This document shows, one piece after another, positions 12,389-22,325 of a DNA stretch of 64,000 bases; position 1 is the first letter of the stretch; every line of letters begins with the position of its first letter. Position numbers and translations under genes: made by a program. A model generated the notes under the pieces. It had not been told where the DNA came from. It saw only the letters and a program-made list of their open reading frames with translations, and did no database searches. The DNA comes from Luidia sarsii. Taxonomy: Eukaryota; Echinodermata; Asteroidea; Paxillosida; Luidiidae. The stretch spans positions 6,386,621-6,450,620 of the forward strand of contig OX465117.1 of NCBI GenBank assembly GCA_949987565.1, written 5' to 3'.

Positions 12389-13140
12389 TCATACTATGTT
12401 CGATTTAAGATTTTTCAAAACTGATGCATAGGTGTTCTCCAGGTCTGTTAGCAGGCTAAGTTTTAGCTTTGTCAAGTGAATAATGAATGAGATATTAACG
12501 AGCAAAGTGTATTTTTCTTTGCAGTTTCTCTCCGCCGACTGACTGTTGTGTACTGCTGTATGCACACACAAGCTGCCTACCTGACAGAGGTTGGTTCTCT
12601 TTGCTTGATCATCAAATCATCATAGTATGTTCGATTTAAGATTTTTCAAAGCTGATGCATAGGTGTTCTCCAGGTCTGTTAGCAGGCTAAGTTTTAGCTT
12701 TGTCAAGTGAATAATGAATGAGATATTAAAGAGCAAAGTGTATTTTTCTTTGCAGTTTCTCTCCGCCGACTGACTGTTGTGTACTGCTGTATGCACACAC
12801 AAGCTGCCTAGCTGACAGAGGTTGGTTATCTTTGCTTGATCATCAAATCATCATACTATGTTCGATTTCAGATTTTTTAAAGCTGATGCATAGGTGTTCT
12901 CCAGGTCTGTTAGCAGGCTAAGTTTTAGCTTTGTCAAGTGAATAATGAATGAGATATTAACGAGCAAAGTGTATTTTTCTTTGCAGTTTCTCTCCGCCGT
13001 CTGGCTGTTGTGTACTGCTGTATGCACACACAAGCTGCCTAGCTGACAGAGGTTGGTTCTCTTTGCTTGATCATCAAATCATCATACTATGTTCGATTTC
13101 AGATTTTTCAAAGCTGATGCATAGGTGTTCTCCAGGTCTG

Positions 13141-13160
13141 TTAGCAGGCTAAGTTTTAGC
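13141..13160 (+). other. overlapping short inverted repeats (representative)
   Basis: TTAGC, GCTAA and TTAGC follow one another with 2- and 3-nt loops, so the middle arm can pair with either neighbour and form two mutually exclusive small hairpins. In RNA the second hairpin can be lengthened by a G-U and an A-U pair. The element is present in most monomers. Variants such as TTAAC, ATAGC or TTTGC in the first arm, and TTGAGC in the third arm, weaken one alternative. Short dyads are common in centromeric satellites, but no function is shown here. Confidence 0.5.
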
Positions 13161-13187
13161 TTTGTCAAGTGAATAATGAATGAGATA

Positions 13188-13217
13188 TTAACGAGCAAAG
13201 TGTATTTTTCTTTGCAG
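13188..13217 (+). other. 3' splice-site-like module (representative of nearly every monomer)
   Basis: The plus strand reads TTAAC, a match to the yTnAy branch-site consensus, then a T/C-rich tract, then CAG, with the putative branch A 26 nt before the final G. This order and spacing are typical of U2-type introns. Across the array the base before the AG varies (GCAG, ACAG and CCAG all occur) and the downstream base varies, but AG itself is nearly always kept; the only loss I noticed is near 10675. Classes with TATTATTGAG lose the branch motif. Whether any copy is transcribed or spliced is unknown; the motif may be an accident copied hundreds of times with the monomer. Confidence 0.35.
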
Positions 13218-14467
13218 TTTCTCTCCGCCGACTGACTGTTGTGTACTGCTGTATGCACACACAAGCTGCCTACCTGACAGAGGTTGGTTCTCTTTGCTTG
13301 ATCATCAAATCATCATACTATGTTCGATTTAAGATTTTTCAAAGCTGATGCATAGGTGTTCTCCAGGTCTGATAGCAGGCTAAGTTTTAGCTTTGTCAAG
13401 TGAATAATGAATGAGATATTAACGAGTAAAGTGAATTTTTCTTCACAGTTGCTCTCCGCCGTCTGACTGTTGTGTACTGCTGTATGCACACACAAGCTGC
13501 CTAGCTGACAGAGGTTGGTTCTCTTTGCTTGATCATCAAATCATCATACTATGTTCGATTTCAGATTTTTCAAAGCTGATGCATAGGTGTTCTCGAGGTC
13601 TGTTAGCAGGCTAAGTTTTAGCTTTGTCAAGTGAATAATGAATGAGATATTATTGAGCAAAGTGTATTTTTCTTTACAGTTGCTCTCCGCCGACTGACTG
13701 TTGTGTACTGCTGTATGCACACACAAGCTGCCTACCTGACAGAGGTTGGTTCTCTTTGCTTGATCATCAAATCATCATACTATGTTCGATTTCAGATTTT
13801 TCAAAGCTGATGCATAGGTGTTCTCCAGGTCTGTTAGCAGGCTAAATTTTAGCTTTGTCAAGTGAATAATGAATGAGATATTAACGAGCAAAGTGTATTT
13901 TTCTTTACAGTTGCTCTCCGCCGACTGACTGTTGTGTACTGCTGTATGCACACACAAGCTGCCTACCTGACAGAGGTTGGTTATCTTTGCTTGATCATCA
14001 AATCATCATACTATGTTCGATTTCAGATTTTTCAAAGCTGATGCATAGGTGTTCTCCAGGTCTGTTAGCAGGCTAAGTTTTAGCTTTGTCAAGTGATTAA
14101 TGAATGAGATATTAACGAGTAAAGTGTATTTTTCTTTGCAGTTTCTCTCCGCGGACTGACTGTTGGGTACTGCTGTATGCACACACAAGCTGCCTACCTG
14201 ACAGAGGTTGGTTCTCTTTGCTTGATCATCAAATCATCATACTATGTTCGATTTACGATTTTTCAAAACTGATGCATAGGTGTTCTCCAGGTCTGTTAGC
14301 AGGCTAAGTTTTAGCTTTGTCAAGTGAATAATGAATGAGATATTAACGAGCAAAGTGTATTTTTCTTTGCAGTTTCTCTCCGCCGACTGACTGTTGTGTA
14401 CTGCTGTATGCACACACAAGCTGCCTACCTGACAGAGGTTGGTTCTCTTTGCTTGATCATCAAATCA

Positions 14468-17400
14468 TCATACTATGTTCGAATTTAAGATTTTTCAATA
14501 CTGATGCATAGGTGTTCTCCAGGTCTGTTAGCAGGCTAAGTTTTAGCTTTGTCAAGTGAATAATGATTGGGATATTAACGAGTAAAGTGTATTTTTCTTT
14601 GCAGTTTCTCTCCGCGGACTGACTGTTGGGTACTGCTGTATGCACACACAAGCTGCCTACCTGACAGAGGTTGGTTCTCTTTGCTTGATCATCAAATCAT
14701 CATACTATGTTCGAATTTAAGATTTTTCAATACTGATGCATAGGTGTTCTCCAGGTCTGTTAGCAGGCTAAGTTTTAGCTTTGTCAAGTGAATAATGAAT
14801 GAGATATTAACGAGCAAAGTGTATTTTTCTTTGCAGTTTCTCTCCGCCGACTGACTGTTGGGTACTGCTGTATGCACACACAAGCTGCCTACCTGACAGA
14901 GGTTGGTTCTCTTTGCTTGATCATCAAATCATCATACTATGTTTGATTTCAGATTTTTCAAAGCTGATGCATAGGTGTTCTTCAGGTCTGTTAGCAGGCT
15001 AAGTTTGAGCTTTGTCAAGTGAATAATGAATGAGATATTAACGAGCAAAGTGTATTTTTCTTTCCAGTTTCTCTCCGCCGACTGACTGTTGTGTACTGTT
15101 GTATGCACACACAAGCTGCCTACCTGACAGAGGTTGGTTCTCTTTGCTTGATCATCAAATCATCATAGTATGTTCGATTTAAGGTTTTTCAAAGCTGATG
15201 CATAGGTGTTCTCCAGGTCTGTTAGCAGGCTAAGTTTTAGCTTTTTCAAGTGAATAATGAATGAGATATTATCGAGCAAAGTGTATTTTTCTTTGCAGTT
15301 TCTCTCCGCCGACTGACTGTTGTGTACTGCTGTATGCACACACAAGCTGCCTAGCTGACAGAGGTTGGTTCTCTTTGCTTGATCATCAAATCATCATACT
15401 ATGTTCGATTTAAGATTTTTCAAAGCTGATGCATAGGTGTTCTCCAGGTCTGTTAACAGGCTAAGTTTTAGCTTTGTCAAGTGAATAATGAATGAGATAA
15501 TAACGAGCAAAGTGTATTTTTCTTTACAGTTACTCTCCGCCGTCTGACTGTTGTGTACTGCTGTATGCACACACAAGCTGCCTAGCTGACAGAGGTTGGT
15601 TCTCTTTGCTTGATCATCAAATCATCATACTATGTTCGATTTCAGATTTTTCAAAGCTGATGCATAGGTTTTATCCAGGTCTGTTAGCAGGCTAAGTTTT
15701 AGCTTTGTCAAGTGAATAATGAATGAGATATTAACGAGCAAAGTGTATTTTTCTTTGCAGTTTCTCTCCGCCGACTGACTGTTGTGTACTGCTGTATGCA
15801 CACACAAGCTGCCTACCTGACAGAGGTTGGTTCTCTTTGCTTGATCATCAAATCATCATACTATGTTCGATTTAAGATTTTTCAAAGCTGATGCATAGGT
15901 GTTCTCCAGGTCTGATAGCAGGCTAAGTTTTAGCTTTGTCAAGTGAATAATGAATGAGATATTAACGAGTAAAGTGAATTTTTCTTCACAGTTGCTCTCC
16001 GCCGTCTGACTGTTGTGTACTGCTGTATGCACACACAAGCTGCCTAGCTGACAGAGGTTGGTTCTCTTTGCTTGATCATCAAATCATCATACTATGTTCG
16101 ATTTCAGATTTTTCAAAGCTGATGCATAGGTGTTCTCCAGGTCTGTTAGCAGGCTAAGTTTTAGCTTTGTCAAGTGAATAATGAATGAGATATTATTGAG
16201 CAAAGTGTATTTTTCTTTACAGTTGCTCTCCGCCGACTGACTGTTGTGTACTGCTGTATGCACACACAAGCTGCCTACCTGACAGAGGTTGGTTCTCTTT
16301 GCTTGATCATCAAATCATCATACTATGTTCGATTTCAGATTTTTCAAAACTGATGCATAGGTGTTCTCCAGGTCTGTTAGCAGGCTAAGTTTTAGCTTTG
16401 TCAAGTGAATAATGAATGAGATATTAACGAGCAAAGTGTATTTTTCTTTCCAGTTTCTCTCCACCGACTGACTGTTGTGTACTGCTGTATGCACACACAA
16501 GCTGCCTACCTGACAGAGGTTGGTTATCTTTGCTTGATCATCAAATCATCATACTATGTTCGATTTAAGATTTTTCAAAGCTGATGCGTAGGTGTTCTCC
16601 AGGTCTGTTTGCAGGCTAAGTTTTAGCTTTGTCAAGTGAATAAAGTTGAGATATTAACGAGCAAAGTGTATTTTTCTTTACAGTTGCTCTCCGCCGACTG
16701 ACTGTTGTGTACTGCTGTATGCACACACAAGCTGCCTACCTGACAGAGGTTGGTTCTCTTTGCTTGATCATCAAATCATCATACTATGTTCGAATTTAAG
16801 ATTTTTCAATACTGATGCATAGGTGTTCTCCAGGTCTGTTAGCAGGCTAAGTTTTAGCTTTGTCAAGTGAATAATGATTGGGATATTAACGAGTAAAGTG
16901 TATTTTTCTTTGCAGTTTCTCTCCGCGGACTGACTGTTGGGTACTGCTGTATGCACACACAAGCTGCCTACCTGACAGAGGTTGGTTCTCTTTGCTTGAT
17001 CATCAAATCATCATACTATGTTCGAATTTAAAAATTTTCAATACTGATGCATAGGTGTTCTCCAGGTCTGTTAGCAGGCTAAGTTTTAGCTTTGTCAAGT
17101 GAATAATGAATGAGATATTAACGAGCAAAGTGTATTTTTCTTTGCAGTTTCTCTCCGCCGACTGACTGTTGGGTACTGCTGTATGCACACACAAGCTGCC
17201 TACCTGACAGAGGTTGGTTCTCTTTGCTTGATCATCAAATCATCATACTATGTTTGATTTCAGATTTTTCAAAGCTGATGCATAGGTGTTCTCCAGGTCT
17301 GTTAGCAGGCTAAGTTTGAGCTTTGTCAAGTGAATAATGAATGAGATATTAACGAGCAAAGTGTATTTTTCTTTGCAGTTTCTCTCCGCCGACTGACTGT

Positions 17401-20400
17401 TGTGTACTGTTGTATGCACACACAAGCTGCCTACCTGACAGAGGTTGGTTCTCTTTGCTTGATCATCAAATCATCATAGTATGTTCGATTTAAGGTTTTT
17501 CAAAGCTGATGCATAGGTGTTCTCCAGGTCTGTTAGCAGGCTAAGTTTTAGCTTTTTCAAGTGAATAATGAATGAGATATTAACGAGCAAAGTGTATTTT
17601 TCTTTGCAGTTTCTCTCCGCCGACTGACTGTTGTGTACTGCTGTATGCACACACAAGCTGCCTAGCTGACAGAGGTTGGTTCTCTTTGCTTGATCATCAA
17701 ATCATCATACTATGTTCGATTTAAGATTTTTCAAAGCTGATGCATAGGTGTTCTCCAGGTCTGTTAACAGGCTAAGTTTTAGCTTTGTCAAGTGAATAAT
17801 GAATGAGATAATAACGAGCAAAGTGTATTTTTCTTTACAGTTACTCTCCGCCGTCTGACTGTTGTTTACTGCTGTATGCACACACAAGCTGCCTAGCTGA
17901 CAGAGGTTGGTTCTCTTTGCTTGATCATCAAATCATCATAGTATGTTCGATTTCAGATTTTTCAAAGCTGATGCATAGGTGTTCTCCAGGTCTGTTAGCA
18001 GGCTAAGTTTTAGCTTTGTCAAGTGAATAATGATTGAGATATTAACGAGTAAAGTGTATTTTTCTTTGCAGTTTCTCTCTGCGGACTGACTGTTGGGTAC
18101 TGCTGTATGCACACACAAGCTGCCTACCTGACAGAGGTTGGTTCTCTTTGCTTGATCATCAAATCATCATACTATGTTCGATTTAAGATTTTTCAAAACT
18201 GATGCATAGGTGTTCTCCAGGTCTGTTTGCAGGCTAAGTTTTAGCTTTGTCAAGTGAATAAAGTTGAGATATTAACGAGCAAAGTGTATTTTTCTTTACA
18301 GTTGCTCTCCGCCGACTGACTGTTGTGTACTGCTGTATGCACACACAAGCTGCCTACCTGACAGAGGTTGGTTCTCTTTGCTTGATCATCAAATCATCAT
18401 ACTATGTTCGAATTTAAGATTTTTCAATACTGATGCATAGGTGTTCTCCAGGTCTGTTAGCAGGCTAAGTTTTAGCTTTGTCAAGTGAATAATGATTGGG
18501 ATATTAACGAGTAAAGTGTATTTTTCTTTGCAGTTTCTCTCCGCGGACTGACTGTTGGGTACTGCTGTATGCACACACAAGCTGCCTACCTGACAGAGGT
18601 TGGTTCTCTTTGCTTGATCATCAAATCATCATACTATGTTCGAATTTAAGATTTTTCAATACTGATGCATAGGTGTTCTCCAGGTCTGTTAGCAGGCTAA
18701 GTTTTAGCTTTGTCAAGTGAATAATGAATGAGATATTAACGAGCAAAGTGTATTTTTCTTTCCAGTTTCTCTCCGCCGACTGACTGTTGGGTACTGCTGT
18801 ATGCACACACAAGCTGCCTACCTGACAGAGGTTGGTTCTCTTTGCTTGATCATCAAATCATCATACTATGTTTGATTTCAGATTTTTCAAAGCTGATGCA
18901 TAGGTGTTCTCCAGGTCTGTTAGCAGGCTAAGTTTGAGCTTTGTCAAGTGAATAATGAATGAGATATTAACGAGCAAAGTGTATTTTTCTTTGCAGTTTC
19001 TCTCCGCCGACTGACTGTTGTGTACTGTTGTATGCACACACAAGCTGCCTACCTGACAGAGGTTGGTTCTCTTTGCTTGATCATCAAATCATCATAGTAT
19101 GTTCGATTTAAGGTTTTTCAAAGCTGATGCATAGGTGTTCTCCAGGTCTGTTAGCAGGCTAAGTTTTAGCTTTTTCAAGTGAATAATGAATGAGATATTA
19201 ACGAGCAAAGTGTATTTTTCTTTGCAGTTTCTCTCCGCCGACTGACTGTTGTGTACTGCTGTATGCACACACAAGCTGCCTAGCTGACAGAGGTTGGTTC
19301 TCTTTGCTTGATCATCAAATCATCATACTATGTTCGATTTAAGATTTTTCAAAGCTGATGCATAGGTGTTCTCCAGGTCTGTTAACAGGCTAAGTTTTAG
19401 CTTTGTCAAGTGAATAATGAATGAGATAATAACGAGCAAAGTGTATTTTTCTTTACAGTTACTCTCCGCCGTCTGACTGTTGTGTACTGCTGTATGCACA
19501 CACAAGCTGCCTAGCTGACAGAGGTTGGTTCTCTTTGCTTGATCATCAAGTCATCATACTATGTTCGATTTCAGATTTTTCAAAGCTGATGCATAGGTGT
19601 TCTCCAGGTCTGTTAGCAGGCTAAGTTTTAGCTTTGTCAAGTGAATAATGAATGAGATATTAACGAGCAAAGTGTATTTTTCTTTGCAGTTTCTCTCCGC
19701 CGACTGACTGTTGTGTACTGCTGTATGCACACACAAGCTGCCTACCTGACAGAGGTTGGTTCTCTTTGCTTGATCATCAAATCATCATACTATGTTCGAT
19801 TTAAGATTTTTCAAAGCTGATGCATAGGTGTTCTCCAGGTCTGATAGCAGGCTAAGTTTTAGCTTTGTCAAGTGAATAATGAATGAGATATTAACGAGTA
19901 AAGTGAATTTTTCTTCACAGTTGCTCTCCGCCGTCTGACTGTTGTGTACTGCTGTATGCACACACAAGCTGCCTAGCTGACAGAGGTTGGTTCTCTTTGC
20001 TTGATCATCAAATCATCATACTATGTTTGATTTCAGATTTTTCAAAGCTGATGCATAGGTGTTCTCGAGGTCTGTTAGCAGGCTAAGTTTTAGCTTTGTC
20101 AAGTGAATAATGAATGAGATATTATTGAGCAAAGTGTATTTTTCTTTACAGTTGCTCTCCGCCGACTGACTGTTGTGTACTGCTGTATGCACACACAAGC
20201 TGCCTACCTGACAGAGGTTGGTTCTCTTTGCTTGATCATCAAATCATCATACTATGTTCGATTTAAGATTTTTCAAAACTGATGCATAGGTGTTCTCCAG
20301 GTCTGTTTGCAGGCTAAGTTTTAGCTTTGTCAAGTGAATAAAGTTGAGATATTAACGAGCAAAGTGTATTTTTCTTTACAGTTGCTCTCCGCCGACTGAC

Positions 20401-22325
20401 TGTTGTGTACTGCTGTATGCACACACAAGCTGCCTACCTGACAGAGGTTGGTTCTCTTTGCTTGATCATCAAATCATCATACTATGTTCGAATTTAAGAT
20501 TTTTCAATACTGATGCATAGGTGTTCTCCAGGTCTGTTAGCAGGCTAAGTTTTAGCTTTGTCAAGTGAATAATGATTGGGATATTAACGAGTAAAGTGTA
20601 TTTTTCTTTGCAGTTTCTCTCCGCGGACTGACTGTTGGGTACTGCTGTATGCACACACAAGCTGCCTACCTGACAGAGGTTGGTTCTCTTTGCTTGATCA
20701 TCAAATCATCATACTATGTTCGAATTTAAGATTTTTCAATACTGATGCATAGGTGTTCTCCAGGTCTGTTAGCAGGCTAAGTTTTAGCTTTGTCAAGTGA
20801 ATAATGAATGAGATATTAACGAGCAAAGTGTATTTTTCTTTCCAGTTTCTCTCCGCCGACTGACTGTTGGGTACTGCTGTATGCACACACAAGCTGCCTA
20901 CCTGACAGAGGTTGGTTCTCTTTGCTTGATCATCAAATCATCATACTATGTTTGATTTAAGGTTTTTCAAAGCTGATGCATAGGTGTTCTCCAGGTCTGT
21001 TAGCAGGCTAAGTTTTAGCTTTTTCAAGTGAATAATGAATGAGATATTAACGAGCAAAGTGTATTTTTCTTTGCAGTTTCTCTCCGCCGACTGACTGTTG
21101 TGTACTGCTGTATGCACACACAAGCTGCCTAGCTGACAGAGGTTGGTTCTCTTTGCTTGATCATCAAATCATCATACTATGTTCGATTTAAGATTTTTCA
21201 AAGCTGATGCATAGGTGTTCTCCAGGTCTGTTAACAGGCTAAGTTTTAGCTTTGTCAAGTGAATAATGAATGAGATAATAACGAGCAAAGTGTATTTTTC
21301 TTTACAGTTACTCTCCGCCGTCTGACTGTTGTGTACTGCTGTATGCACACACAAGCTGCCTAGCTGACAGAGGTTGGTTCTCTTTGCTTGATCATCAAAT
21401 CATCATACTATGTTCGATTTCAGATTTTTCAAAGCTGATGCATAGGTGTTCTCCAGGTCTGTTAGCAGGCTAAGTTTTAGCTTTGTCAAGTGAATAATGA
21501 ATGAGATATTAACGAGCAAAGTGTATTTTTCTTTGCAGTTTCTCTCCGCCGACTGACTGTTGTGTACTGCTGTATGCACACACAAGCTGCCTACCTGACA
21601 GAGGTTGGTTCTCTTTGCTTGATCATCAAATCATCATACTATGTTCGATTTAAGATTTTTCAAAGCTGATGCATAGGTGTTCTCCAGGTCTGATAGCAGG
21701 CTAAGTTTTAGCTTTGTCAAGTGAATAATGAATGAGATATTAACGAGTAAAGTGAATTTTTCTTCACAGTTGCTCTCCGCCGTCTGACTGTTGTGTACTG
21801 CTGTATGCACACACAAGCTGCCTAGCTGACAGAGGTTGGTTCTCTTTGCTTGATCATCAAATCATCATACTATGTTCGATTTCAGATTTTTCAAAGCTGA
21901 TGCATAGGTGTTCTCGAGGTCTGTTAGCAGGCTAAGTTTTAGCTTTGTCAAGTGAATAATGAATGAGATATTATTGAGCAAAGTGTATTTTTCTTTACAG
22001 TTGCTCTCCGCCGACTGACTGTTGTGTACTGCTGTATGCACACACAAGCTGCCTACCTGACAGAGGTTGGTTATCTTTGCTTGATCATCAAATCATCATA
22101 CTATGTTCGATTTAAGATTTTTCAAAGCTGATGCGTAGGTGTTCTCCAGGTCTGTTTGCAGGCTAAGTTTTAGCTTTGTCAAGTGAATAAAGTTGAGATA
22201 TTAACGAGCAAAGTGTATTTTTCTTTACAGTTGCTCTCCGCCGACTGACTGTTGTGTACTGCTGTATGCACACACAAGCTGCCTACCTGACAGAGGTTGG
22301 TTATCTTTGCTTGATCATCAAATCA
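14468..22325 (+). repeat. HOR cassettes of 10, 7, 9 and 8 monomers led by paired 232-bp monomers
   Basis: Four cassettes start with two adjacent 232-bp monomers, the first with GATTGGGATA and the second without: 14468-16778 (2,311 bp), 16779-18396 (1,618 bp), 18397-20476 (2,080 bp) and 20477-22325 (1,849 bp). The pair is usually followed by a TGTTTGATTTC monomer with TACTGTTGTATG, then a CATAGTATG/GCTTTTTC monomer and a GTTAACAGG/GATAATAAC monomer. In the fourth cassette the TGTTTGATTTC and CATAGTATG types are fused into one chimeric monomer at 20941. The cassettes end in a 230-bp GAATAAAGTTGAG monomer. Length changes are whole monomers gained or lost, as expected of in-register unequal exchange. 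Confidence 0.8.

Larger units (their letters stand above)
13082..13312 (+). repeat. reference monomer close to consensus (231 bp)
   Basis: This monomer matches the majority base at nearly all positions and serves as a map of internal landmarks. GTTCGA lies at 13091-13096, a T5 tract at 13104-13108 and palindromic ATGCAT at 13117-13122. Overlapping inverted repeats TTAGC/GCTAA/TTAGC lie at 13141-13145, 13148-13152 and 13156-13160. The branch-like TTAAC is at 13188-13192, a pyrimidine tract at 13205-13213 and AG at 13216-13217. Four CpG sites are at 13094, 13192, 13226 and 13229. TATGCA is at 13252-13257 and the near-palindrome TTGATCATCAA at 13298-13308 (contains TGATCA). Start and end are a convention: the unit is taken from the TCATACTATG motif to the next one. 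Confidence 0.92.
12389..14467 (+). repeat. transition zone of nine monomers
   Basis: Nine monomers, all 231 bp, link the classes of the first 12 kb to those of the middle array. The GTGAATTTTTC plus TTCACAG class (13313) and the CTCGAGG plus ATTATTGAG class (13544) appear here for the first time and recur together many times later. I saw no internal tandem HOR in this stretch. Monomer 13775 has a private AAATTTTAGC change. Confidence 0.7.

Noticed and set aside
13091..13107. CENP-B box beginning at TTCG
   Set aside because: The TTCG half and, in some classes, the following A fit the consensus, but the required CGGG half is absent; the position is occupied by an AT-rich run.
13299..13304. TGATCA palindrome as a regulatory operator
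   Set aside because: A six-base palindrome repeated with the monomer is no more than a restriction-site-like motif; nothing nearby suggests a regulated gene.
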